NCBI GenBank assembly: GCA_036558305.1
Contig: DATBFX010000036.1
Location: 1 to 13,667, forward strand
Origin: DATBFX01 sp036558305
GTDB lineage: Bacteria; Chloroflexota; Chloroflexia; Thermomicrobiales; UBA6265
Length of the DNA: 13,667 nucleotides
Direction of reading: 5' to 3'
This document shows positions 1 to 6,238 of this stretch, piece after piece (position 1 is the stretch's first letter; each line of letters opens with the position of its first letter). The notes under the pieces were generated by a model. The model saw nothing but the letters and a program-made list of their open reading frames with translations, had not been told where the DNA came from and did no database searches. The translations under genes and the position numbers were made by a program.

Positions 1-300
1 CGGGCGATCCAGGTCGGTTCGCACTTCCATTTCTTTGAGGTCAGCCGCGCGCTCGAGTTCGACCGCGCCGCCGCCTTCGGCATGCGCCTCGACATCCCCG
101 CCGGCACCGCCGTCCGCTTCGAACCCGGCGACACCCGCGACGTCGCCCTCGTTCCCGTCGGCGGCACGCGACGCATCGTCGGGTTCAACGGTCTCGTCAA
201 CGGCAGCGTCAACTCCCACGCCACCACCAAGCAAGCCCTCGATCGCGCCGAAAAGCGCGGTTTCACCGGTGCCGCGAACATTCTGGCGACTGGCGACTGA
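1..300 (+). CDS. ureB: Urease beta subunit, C-terminal part (cut by window start)
   Basis: Frame 1 is open from the first base to TGA at 298-300, giving 99 residues of the small beta subunit of cytoplasmic urease, which packs against UreC in the (UreABC)3 enzyme. Visible family motifs are 'IQVGSHFHFFEV' at the left edge, then 'FDRAAAFGMRLDIPAG', 'TAVRFEPGD' and 'RRIVGFNGLVNG'. The N-terminus lies outside the window, so I cannot tell whether ureA is a separate gene or fused, as it is in some bacteria. ureC starts 25 bp downstream with its own ribosome binding site, so the two are probably co-transcribed. The last residues (LATGD) are encoded by a 7-bp tandem repeat that also creates the stop codon, so the extreme C-terminus looks recently acquired. 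Family call is certain; only the extent is limited. Confidence 0.95.
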   Translation, partial: RAIQVGSHFHFFEVSRALEFDRAAAFGMRLDIPAGTAVRFEPGDTRDVALVPVGGTRRIVGFNGLVNGSVNSHATTKQALDRAEKRGFTGAANILATGD

Positions 301-310
301 CGACTGACGA
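283..310 (+). repeat. Four-copy heptanucleotide tandem repeat at the ureB stop codon
   Basis: Four contiguous 7-mers: CTGGCGA, CTGGCGA, CTGACGA, CTGACGA at 283-289, 290-296, 297-303 and 304-310. The first two copies encode the last UreB residues. The G-to-A change in the third copy makes the TGA stop, and the fourth lies between ureB and the ureC ribosome binding site. Short heptameric tandem repeats (STRR) are known from cyanobacteria; whether this belongs to a comparable family in this genome is inference. Confidence 0.85.
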
Positions 311-315
311 CCCCC

Positions 316-320
316 AGGAG
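316..320 (+). promoter_or_regulatory. Ribosome binding site of ureC
   Basis: AGGAG lies 5 bases before the ATG at 326, which supports that start. It sits directly after the heptamer repeat and a run of five C. Confidence 0.8.
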
Positions 321-325
321 CGCCC

Positions 326-2044
326 ATGACCACCATCCCCCGCCGCCAGTACGTCGACCTCTTCGGCCCCACCGCCGGCGATCGCTTCCGCCTCGCCGAC
401 ACGAGTCTCGTCTGCGAGATCGAACGCGACCTGACCGTTCCCGGCGACGAAGCCGTTTTCGGCGGCGGCAAAACCATCCGCGACGGCATGGGGCAGATGC
501 CGGGCATCACCAACGCCGCCGGCGCCCTCGACCTCGTCATCACCGGCGCGGTCGTGATGGATCCGCTGCTCGGCATCGTCAAAGCCGACATCGGGATCAA
601 GGACGGTCTGATCGCCGGGATCGGCAAGGCAGGCAACCCCCTGATCATGGACGGTGTCGATCCCGGACTGATCGTCGGCGCCGGCACCGACGTCATCTCC
701 GGCGAGCACCTGATCGCCACACCGGGCGGGATCGACTCCCACATCCACCTGATCAGCCCGCAGCAGGTCTACGCCGCGCTGTCCAACGGCATCACCACCC
801 ACATCGGCGGCGGCACCGGCCCGACCGACGGTACCAACGCCACCACCTGCACGCCCGGTCCCTGGAACATCCAGCGCATGCTCGCCGCGATCGAGGGGCT
901 GCCGATCAACTACGGTCTCCTCGGCAAGGGCAACAGCAGCCTCCCCGACACCCTGCGCGAGCAGGTCGAAGCCGGCGCCTGCGGGCTCAAAGACCACGAA
1001 GATTGGGGCTCCACACCGGCGGCAATCGATTGCAGTCTCGCCGTCGCCGACGCGTACGACGTCCAGATCGCCATCCACACCGATTCCCTCAACGAGTCCG
1101 GATTCGTCGAGGACACCATCGCCGCGATCGACGGCCGGACCATCCACACCTACCACACCGAGGGCGCCGGCGGTGGTCACGCCCCCGACATCATCAAGAT
1201 CGCCGGCGAACCGAACGTCCTCCCCTCCTCGACCAACCCCGGTCTCCCCTACACCATCAACTCCGTCGCCGAACTCCTCGACATGGTCATCGTCTGCCAC
1301 CACCTCAACCCCGGCGTCCCCGAGGACGTCTCCTTCGCCGAGAGCCGCATCCGCGCCGAGACGATCGCCGCCGAAACCGTCCTCCACGACCTCGGCGTCC
1401 TCAGCATGATCTCCTCCGACTCCCAGGCAATGGGTCGCGCTGGCGAGAATTTCGCCCGCGCCATCCAGATGGCCCACCACTGCAAAGACCAACTCGGCCC
1501 CCTCGCCGAAGATAGCGACCGCAACGACAACAACCGCATCCTCCGCTACCTCGCCAAACTCACGATCAACCCAGCCCTCGCCCACGGCTGCGCCCACGTC
1601 GTCGGGTCCCTGAACCCCGGCAAACTCGCCGACGTCGTCCTCTGGCCGATCTGGTCTTTCGGCGCCAAACCCAAACTCGTCGTCAAAGGCGGCCTCGTCA
1701 ACTGGGCCCTGATGGGCGACCCCAATTCGTCCCTCCCCACCCCCCAACCCGTCTACTACCGCCCCATGTTCGGCAGCTACGGTCTCGCCAACCCGCGCAG
1801 TTGCGTCACCTTCTTCTCCCAGGCCGCCGTCGACCTCGGCGTCCCCGAAAAACTCGGGCTCCAACGCCGCGCCGTCGCCGTCAAGGGGTGCCGGACGGTC
1901 GGCAAGAAGGATCTGGTGCGCAACGCACGCACGCCACAGATCGAGGTCGATCCCGAAACGTACCGGGTCACGGTCGACGGGGAACTGGCCCGCATCGAGC
2001 CGGCGGAGCGGTTGCCGCTGACGCAGCTCTATTACCTGGCGTGA
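326..2044 (+). CDS. ureC: Urease alpha (catalytic) subunit
   Basis: 572 residues, the usual length for UreC, the amidohydrolase-fold subunit that hydrolyses urea to ammonia and carbamate at a dinuclear nickel site. The N-terminal signature 'YVDLFGPTAGDRFRLADT' is present. Numbering runs five ahead of the Klebsiella enzyme, and every key residue is found: nickel ligands H139, H141 (DSHIHL), carbamylated K222 (GLKDHEDWG), H251 (AIHTDS), H277 (YHTEGAGGGH) and D365 (SSDSQAMGR); catalytic H224 and H325; and flap cysteine C324 (VCHHLNP). The enzyme should therefore be active if matured. The start is ATG at 326, with AGGAG 5 bases upstream. A perfect 12-bp hairpin begins 17 bp after the stop, and ureF follows across a repeat element. 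Expected operon: ureA-ureB-ureC-ureF. Confidence 0.99.
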   Translation: MTTIPRRQYVDLFGPTAGDRFRLADTSLVCEIERDLTVPGDEAVFGGGKTIRDGMGQMPGITNAAGALDLVITGAVVMDPLLGIVKADIGIKDGLIAGIGKAGNPLIMDGVDPGLIVGAGTDVISGEHLIATPGGIDSHIHLISPQQVYAALSNGITTHIGGGTGPTDGTNATTCTPGPWNIQRMLAAIEGLPINYGLLGKGNSSLPDTLREQVEAGACGLKDHEDWGSTPAAIDCSLAVADAYDVQIAIHTDSLNESGFVEDTIAAIDGRTIHTYHTEGAGGGHAPDIIKIAGEPNVLPSSTNPGLPYTINSVAELLDMVIVCHHLNPGVPEDVSFAESRIRAETIAAETVLHDLGVLSMISSDSQAMGRAGENFARAIQMAHHCKDQLGPLAEDSDRNDNNRILRYLAKLTINPALAHGCAHVVGSLNPGKLADVVLWPIWSFGAKPKLVVKGGLVNWALMGDPNSSLPTPQPVYYRPMFGSYGLANPRSCVTFFSQAAVDLGVPEKLGLQRRAVAVKGCRTVGKKDLVRNARTPQIEVDPETYRVTVDGELARIEPAERLPLTQLYYLA

Positions 2045-2046
2045 CT

Positions 2047-2200
2047 GCCCTCACCCCCTGGCCCCCTCTCCCTTCCGAGGGAGAGGGGGAACGCGCCGAC
2101 GAGATTGGATGCCTTGCATGCAGTGCGCTCCACTTGAGGCAACCTCCCCTCTCCCTCGGAAGGGCCGGGTACCCTCTGGGTGGCGGCCGGGGGTGAGGGC
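2047..2200. repeat. ~155-bp inverted-repeat (MITE/REP-like) element between ureC and ureF
   Basis: The outer arms are GCCCTCACCCCCTGGCC (2047-2063) and GGCCGGGGGTGAGGGC (2185-2200), reverse complements apart from one base. Inner arms of 19 nt pair perfectly: 2070-2088 (CCCTTCCGAGGGAGAGGGG) with 2146-2164. Within the left arm, 2062-2073 and 2078-2089 form a perfect 12-bp hairpin with a TCCG loop. The ~56-bp centre contains the palindrome TGCATGCA. There is no transposase and no obvious target duplication. The right arm ends at the GTG taken as the ureF start. Intergenic blocks of the type 'CCCTCACCCCC...GAGAGGGG' recur in many GC-rich genomes; membership of such a family here is inference. Confidence 0.8.
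2062..2089. terminator. Perfect 12-bp hairpin after ureC
   Basis: CCCCCTCTCCCT pairs with AGGGAGAGGGGG around a 4-nt TCCG loop, 17 bp after the ureC stop. No T-tract follows on either strand, so it may attenuate transcription or protect the ureC mRNA end rather than act as a classical terminator. It is the left arm of the larger inverted-repeat element. Confidence 0.45.
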
Positions 2201-2879
2201 CGTCGATACCCTCCTTCACACCCTCCAACTCGCCGACTCGTTTTTCCCCAGCGGTCTCTACACCCTCTCCCACGGTCTCGAAACCTACGCGCACGCCAAC
2301 CTCATCGCCCCACAAACCCTCGCACCCCTCATCGGCGACCTCCTTCGCTTCGGCGCCGGTCCGTCCGACGGCGTTGCCCTCGCCTGCGCCCACCGCGCCA
2401 CTCCGGGCAATCTCGACGATGCCGTCGCGGCCGACCACCGGCTGACCGCCGTCAAACTCGCCCGCGAACCGCGCGAAGCGTCACTCCGCACCGGCCGCCA
2501 ACTCCTCTCGCTCGCAACCGCTGTCTTCGGCGGTGAAACTGTCCCGGCCTATGCCGCCCTCGTCCGCCGGGGCGGTGCTCCCGGCAACCACGCCGTCGCG
2601 CTCGGACTCACCATGGCCACGCTCGGCATCCCCCGCGACCAGGCCCTCGCCGCCGAACTCTACGCCTTCGCCGCCGGTTGCCTCGGTGCCCTGCTCCGCC
2701 TCGCCCTCATCGATCACCGCACCGCTCAGACCACCCTCCACCACCTCATACCCCTCATCGCCGACACCACGCAGGAGAATCTCCATCGCGAGGTTTGGGA
2801 AATCGGCGGCTGCCTCCCCTTCGCCGAGATCATGGCGATGCGCCACGAAACCGCCGACGTCCGTCTCTTTGCAACATAG
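2193..2879 (+). CDS. ureF: Urease accessory protein UreF
   Basis: UreF works with UreG and UreD in the complex that carboxylates and loads nickel into UreC, and is thought to gate UreG GTPase activity. From GTG at 2193 the protein has 228 residues, the normal UreF length. It opens 'VRAVDTLLHTLQLADS', then the family motif 'FFPSGLYTLSHGLE', an all-alpha middle, and the C-terminal 'MRHETADVRLFAT' typical of UreF. The frame stays open upstream to ATG at 2109, but that would translate the inverted-repeat element (Pro/Arg-rich, unlike UreF), so GTG 2193 is preferred. Only a loose G-rich stretch (GGCGGCCGGGG) precedes it, so initiation may be weak or coupled to ureC transcription. A strong hairpin follows the stop, and the next gene is convergent. 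Function secure, start moderately sure. Confidence 0.95.
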   Translation: MRAVDTLLHTLQLADSFFPSGLYTLSHGLETYAHANLIAPQTLAPLIGDLLRFGAGPSDGVALACAHRATPGNLDDAVAADHRLTAVKLAREPREASLRTGRQLLSLATAVFGGETVPAYAALVRRGGAPGNHAVALGLTMATLGIPRDQALAAELYAFAAGCLGALLRLALIDHRTAQTTLHHLIPLIADTTQENLHREVWEIGGCLPFAEIMAMRHETADVRLFAT

Positions 2880-2892
2880 AATCCGAATGCGT

Positions 2893-2929
2893 CCGCGCCC
2901 TCCCTTCGGATGCCGAGGGGAGGGCGCGG
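2893..2929. terminator. Strong hairpin between convergent ureF and MMPL genes
   Basis: CCGCGCCCTCCC (2893-2904) pairs perfectly with GGGAGGGCGCGG (2918-2929). A T-G pair and TCGG/CCGA extend the stem inward to a 3-nt ATG loop, about 17 bp in all. It lies 14 bp after the ureF stop and 29 bp beyond the stop of the opposing transporter gene, so it can act as a bidirectional transcription barrier. No long T-tract is seen. The motif resembles the hairpin after ureC. Confidence 0.6.
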
Positions 2930-2958
2930 TGAAAGAGGGAAGTGGAGGCCGACCGGTC

Positions 2959-5163
2959 TCAGTCGGCGTCGAGCGCAACCGGTGCCGGAGTCGGTGCGAT
3001 TGTGCCCTCGACGTTGAGCCGCGGCACCACCCGGTCCAGCCAGCGCGGGAACCACCAGTTCCAGTCGCCCAGCAGTTCCATCGTCGAGGGGACGAGGACG
3101 AGGCGGACGATCGTGGCATCGACGAAGACGGCGGTGGCGAGTCCGATCCCGAACTCCTTGATCACCCGATCGTCGCCGAGCACGAACGAGAGGAAAACGC
3201 AGACCATGATCGCCGCCGCCGCCGCAATCACCCGCGCCGTCACGCTCAAGCCGTGGGCGACCGCCTCACCGGCCTTGCGGGTGTGCAGGTAGTCCTCGCG
3301 GATGCGACTGAGGAGGAAGACTTCGTAGTCCATCGAGAGCCCGAACAGGATCGCGAAGAGCATCATCGGCAGGAACGAATCGACCGGTCCCGTCCTGGCG
3401 ATCCCGAAGACGTCTTTGGCCCACCCCCACTGGAAGATCGCCACGACTACGCCGTAGGTCGCGCCGATCGAGAGCAGGTTCATCAGTGCCGCCTTGATCG
3501 GGACGACGACCGAGCGGAAAACCGCCGCCAGCAACAGGATGCTAAGTCCGATCACGATCGCGAAGAAGATCGGCATCCGGCTGTTGATCTGGGCGTCGAT
3601 GTCGACGAACGCCGCCGTCGGCCCACCGACGTACACCTTCATCCCGGTCCCGGCCGTCGCCTGCGGGATCACGTCGTCCCGCAACCGGTCGACGAGATCC
3701 GGCGTCTCTTTGTCCTGCGGGGCCGTCGTCGGGATGACCGAGATCACCGCCGCGTCGCCGCTCTGATTCGTCGCGGCCGGCGCCACCGCCGCCACCCCTT
3801 CGGTCTGCCGGAGGGCATTGGAGAGCTGCTGCAATTGCGTCGCGTCCAACCCGCCGTCGCGCTCGATCGCCAGGATGAACGGACCGTTGAAGCCGGGTCC
3901 AAAACCGTCGCTCAGCACGTCGTAGGCGCGGCGCGTGTGGAGATCGACCGGTTGGTTGCCGTCGTCCGAGAACCCGAGCCGGAGATCGAGCACCGGCAGC
4001 GCCAGCAGGATCAACACGGCCGCCGACGAGATCATGTACACCCACGGCCGCCGTTGAATCTGCTGACTCCAGCGGTACCAGATGGTGTTCTTGCTGTCGC
4101 TCGCCGAGACGTGCAACCCCGGAATCCGCCAGCGATCGATGTGCTTCCCGACGTACCCCAGCAGCGCCGGCAGCAACGTGATCGCCACGACGACGCTGAA
4201 CCCGACGACGATCGCCGCCGCCAACCCGAGCGAAGCGACGAACGGGATCCCGATCGCGAACAGACCGAGCAACGCGATCGCGACCACCGTGCCGGCGAAG
4301 ATGACCGCCCGGCCCGCCGTGTCGACGGCGTGGACGATCGCGTCCTCGACACTCCTCCCGTGACCCAGACCCTCGCGGAAGCGGGTGACGACGAAGAGCG
4401 CGTAGTCGATGCCGACTCCCAGTCCGATCATCGCCGCGAACCCCGGCGTGAACTCGCTCATGTCGAACACGACGGTCGAGAGCATGATCCCCATGAACCC
4501 GGCGATCAAGCCGACGATCGCGGTCGTGATCGGCAGTCCCATCGCGATCACCGACCCGAAGGCAATCAGCAAGATCACGATCGCCGCGCCGATGCCGATC
4601 AGCTCCGACGCCCCGAACGGATTGGCCTGCTCGGCCTGGGAGGCAATCTGACCGCCGACCTCGACCCGGAATCCCGCCTGGGACGAGTCGTCCACCAGCG
4701 TCAGCAGTTGCTTCGCGTTGTCGACGTCGACCTCGCTCGCCTGCTTGTCGTAGGTCACCGTGGCGTAGGCGATTTTCCGGTCAGCCGAGATCGCCGCCGG
4801 ATTGTCGTAGGGGGGAACGACGCTGGTGACCTCGGGCAGCGCCGCCGCCTTCGTCAACAGGTCGGTCAGTTGCTGCTTCGTCGCCGGGTCATCCACGCCG
4901 GCATCGGTCTGGACCACGATCGTCGCGCTGTCACCGGCCTGGCTCGGAAACCGCTCCTTCAGGAGGTCGGTCGCCTTCTGCGCCTCGGCGCCCGGGATCG
5001 TGAAACTGTTGGCGTAGCCGTTCCCGACCACCCCGGACAGCACCCCGAGCACGATCAAGGCCGCGAGCCAACCGAGGAGCACCCGTCCGCGGTGACGGAC
5101 GGCGTACCGTCCCCACCGGGCAAGCGTGCCCTCGGACTTCGGTCGCGTGGAGGTTGACGACAT
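2959..5163 (-). CDS. MMPL-family (RND superfamily) membrane transporter
   Basis: 734 residues, an inner-membrane proton-driven exporter of the MMPL/YdfJ type; members move lipids, drugs or other hydrophobic compounds, and the substrate here is unknown. The layout is a two-fold repeat. TM1 lies near residue 30, followed by a ~140-residue extracytoplasmic domain and a five-helix block containing 'GVGIDYALFVVTRFREG' (D253, Y254). A second TM near 375-395, a second external domain and a second five-helix block with 'GLSMDYEVFLLSRIRED' (D612, Y613) follow. The Asp-Tyr pairs in both halves match the proton-relay residues of MmpL3-type pumps, so it should be functional. ATG at 5163 is chosen because AAAGGAG lies just upstream; a GTG 15 bases earlier would precede that site. 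It points away from a TetR gene whose operators lie between them. It splits ureF from ureG. Confidence 0.93.
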   Translation of the reverse strand: MSSTSTRPKSEGTLARWGRYAVRHRGRVLLGWLAALIVLGVLSGVVGNGYANSFTIPGAEAQKATDLLKERFPSQAGDSATIVVQTDAGVDDPATKQQLTDLLTKAAALPEVTSVVPPYDNPAAISADRKIAYATVTYDKQASEVDVDNAKQLLTLVDDSSQAGFRVEVGGQIASQAEQANPFGASELIGIGAAIVILLIAFGSVIAMGLPITTAIVGLIAGFMGIMLSTVVFDMSEFTPGFAAMIGLGVGIDYALFVVTRFREGLGHGRSVEDAIVHAVDTAGRAVIFAGTVVAIALLGLFAIGIPFVASLGLAAAIVVGFSVVVAITLLPALLGYVGKHIDRWRIPGLHVSASDSKNTIWYRWSQQIQRRPWVYMISSAAVLILLALPVLDLRLGFSDDGNQPVDLHTRRAYDVLSDGFGPGFNGPFILAIERDGGLDATQLQQLSNALRQTEGVAAVAPAATNQSGDAAVISVIPTTAPQDKETPDLVDRLRDDVIPQATAGTGMKVYVGGPTAAFVDIDAQINSRMPIFFAIVIGLSILLLAAVFRSVVVPIKAALMNLLSIGATYGVVVAIFQWGWAKDVFGIARTGPVDSFLPMMLFAILFGLSMDYEVFLLSRIREDYLHTRKAGEAVAHGLSVTARVIAAAAAIMVCVFLSFVLGDDRVIKEFGIGLATAVFVDATIVRLVLVPSTMELLGDWNWWFPRWLDRVVPRLNVEGTIAPTPAPVALDAD

Positions 5164-5168
5164 GCTGA

Positions 5169-5175
5169 CTCCTTT
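5169..5175 (-). promoter_or_regulatory. Ribosome binding site of the MMPL gene
   Basis: On the minus strand AAAGGAG lies 5 bases before the ATG at 5163. It favours that start over the in-frame GTG at 5178, which lies upstream of this site. Confidence 0.8.
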
Positions 5176-5317
5176 CACCGCCGGATTCCTCGGTAAACGT
5201 GGTGACCACCGAACCTGAATTCATGACGGGGAAAAGACTTCACGGTCGGGTCCGGTTATCCTCAACAGACACTCAACGGTTCCTCTCGCCTTGCGCGACG
5301 TCGCCGTCCGTTCCGGC

Positions 5318-5347
5318 TTGACCGACCTACCGTTCGGTAGGTACACT
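5318..5347 (+). promoter_or_regulatory. Candidate promoter for tetR (and ureG-ureD)
   Basis: TTGACC (5318-5323) and TACACT (5342-5347) are 18 bp apart and resemble sigma-70 -35 and -10 boxes. The whole spacer is occupied by operator 1 (5325-5342), so a bound repressor would exclude RNA polymerase. The predicted start is near 5354, about 250 bases before the tetR ATG. A second possible -10 (GATAAT at 5543-5548) is closer to the gene. Confidence 0.5.
5325..5342. promoter_or_regulatory. Operator 1: palindrome ACCTACCG-TT-CGGTAGGT
   Basis: Perfect 8-bp inverted arms around TT, inside the spacer of the rightward promoter. It shares the arm ACCTACCG with operator 2, centred 59 bp away. Such palindromes beside a TetR gene are the usual binding sites of that repressor; assignment to this TetR is inference from position and repetition. 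Confidence 0.75.
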
Positions 5348-5381
5348 TCGAAAGGAGGGCCGGTCGCGGGCGCCCGACGTA

Positions 5382-5403
5382 ACCTACCGACCGGTCGGTA
5401 GGT
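5382..5403. promoter_or_regulatory. Operator 2: 22-bp perfect palindrome
   Basis: ACCTACCGACC is followed at once by its reverse complement GGTCGGTAGGT. It abuts the -10 box of the leftward promoter and covers its predicted start site. A degenerate third copy, CCTACC-T-GTTCGGTT (5406-5420), overlaps the -10 and spacer of that promoter. Confidence 0.8.
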
Positions 5404-5432
5404 ATCCTACCTGTTCGGTTCCCCGATGTCAA
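5404..5432 (-). promoter_or_regulatory. Candidate promoter for the MMPL gene
   Basis: On the minus strand a perfect -35 TTGACA (5432-5427) and TAGGAT (5409-5404) are separated by exactly 17 bp. The predicted start near 5397 falls inside operator 2. This gives a leader of about 230 bases before the MMPL ATG, which runs back through the tetR promoter. It is the best promoter match in the region. Confidence 0.6.
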
Positions 5433-5606
5433 CCCCTTTGGGGAAACCCTGTCGGGTGCACTTCCTTCCCTCTCTAGAACGTCGTCGAACGGCGCGGTGT
5501 CAGATCGACAGATCGCACTCGATTCTTTTGGGGCTTGAGCGAGATAATGCGTACGGGTGCTTGGCCAAAGCGCACAACCGATCAACGAGAGGCAGACCGA
5601 TCCACG

Positions 5607-6212
5607 ATGAGTGTTGAGAGCGAAGGACGCGAGCGGGTCCTGCGCGAGGCGCACGCCCTGTTCCTCGAGCGCGGTTTCGCCGAAGTCTCGATGCAGCAGA
5701 TCGCCGACGCGTCCGGCATGACCAAGGCGTCCCTCTACTACCACTTCCGCGACAAAGAAGACCTCTTCGCCAACGTCGTCCAACACGAGGGCAAACGCCT
5801 CCTCACCGGTCTCACCGCCGAACTCGACGGCGTCGCGACCCTGCACGAGCAACTCAAACGGGTCGCCCTCTACTTCTTCCGGGCGATCCGTTCCGACATC
5901 GGCCGGTTGATGACCGATTTCCAGCGCCACGTGTCCGAGGAGAGCCACAAGCAGATGCACGCGGCCTTCGAGGGCGGCGGGTTCGATCCGATCGGCATCC
6001 TCCGTCCCGATTTCGCGCGTGCCCGGACCCGCGGCGAGATCCGCGACGTCGACGTCGACTTTGCCGTCATGCTCTTCTTCGCCATGATCGGCGGCTGCTT
6101 CAAACTCGCCGAACAACGCAAGACCGGTTTCGAACTCGGCGAAGCCGAGGCCGAGAAAATCGTCGACGTCTTTTTCAACGGCGTGGCCGCTCCCGTCCCG
6201 CAACCCGTCTGA
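5607..6212 (+). CDS. TetR-family transcriptional regulator
   Basis: 201 residues from ATG 5607. The N-terminal DNA-binding domain is typical of TetR repressors: 'REAHALFLERGFAEVSMQQ' leads into the helix-turn-helix at about 27-46, with 'IADASGMTKASLYYHFRDK' as the recognition region. The helical C-terminal ligand/dimer domain (about 60-195) ends 'EIVDV'-like: GEAEAEKIVDVFFNGV. The frame is open upstream to ATG 5547 and TTG 5535, but the added residues have no family match; a GAGAGG lies 14 bases before ATG 5607, rather far. It probably represses itself and the divergent MMPL exporter through the palindromes at 5325-5403, released by an unknown ligand. ureG begins 26 bp after the stop, so ureG and ureD may share its transcript. 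Its C-terminus is echoed by a remnant after ureD. Confidence 0.92.
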   Translation: MSVESEGRERVLREAHALFLERGFAEVSMQQIADASGMTKASLYYHFRDKEDLFANVVQHEGKRLLTGLTAELDGVATLHEQLKRVALYFFRAIRSDIGRLMTDFQRHVSEESHKQMHAAFEGGGFDPIGILRPDFARARTRGEIRDVDVDFAVMLFFAMIGGCFKLAEQRKTGFELGEAEAEKIVDVFFNGVAAPVPQPV

Positions 6213-6223
6213 GACCGACCCGC

Positions 6224-6230
6224 GGAGGAG
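6224..6230 (+). promoter_or_regulatory. Ribosome binding site of ureG
   Basis: GGAGGAG lies 8 bases before a GTG at 6239. It decides the GTG start, because no ATG lies near the expected N-terminus. Confidence 0.8.
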
Positions 6231-6238
6231 ACAGACCC

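Larger units (their letters stand above)
5164..5606. other. 443-bp intergenic region between MMPL and tetR genes
   Basis: No gene is recognised here. From 5164 to about 5317 I see only the MMPL ribosome binding site and a short inverted repeat GTGGT-G-ACCAC (5199-5209); this would be MMPL mRNA leader. From 5318 to 5432 lie two promoters and two operators. A CGGGCGCCCG palindrome (5367-5376) lies between the operators. From 5433 to 5606 the sequence is less GC-rich, with a small CCCC-TTT-GGGG hairpin at 5433-5443 and a possible second -10 (GATAAT, 5543-5548) without a good -35. Confidence 0.7.

Noticed and set aside
263..1864. 533-codon minus-strand open frame opposite ureC
   Set aside because: Gly/Asp/Val-rich antisense shadow of an intact ureC.
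2109..2192. ATG 2109 as start of ureF
   Set aside because: It would add 28 residues encoded by the inverted repeat with no UreF similarity and would make the protein longer than the family.
2533..5157. 874-codon plus-strand open frame opposite the MMPL gene
   Set aside because: It is Arg/Asp-rich low-complexity sequence that mirrors the transporter gene; the minus strand encodes a full MMPL protein with all motifs. GC-rich codon bias keeps this frame free of stops.
5535..5606. TTG 5535 or ATG 5547 as start of tetR
   Set aside because: The added residues do not resemble a TetR N-terminus. ATG 5607 places the first helix at the usual distance, although its ribosome binding site is weak.
5262..6203. 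313-codon minus-strand open frame opposite tetR
   Set aside because: Antisense shadow of tetR extended through the operator region; no domain seen.
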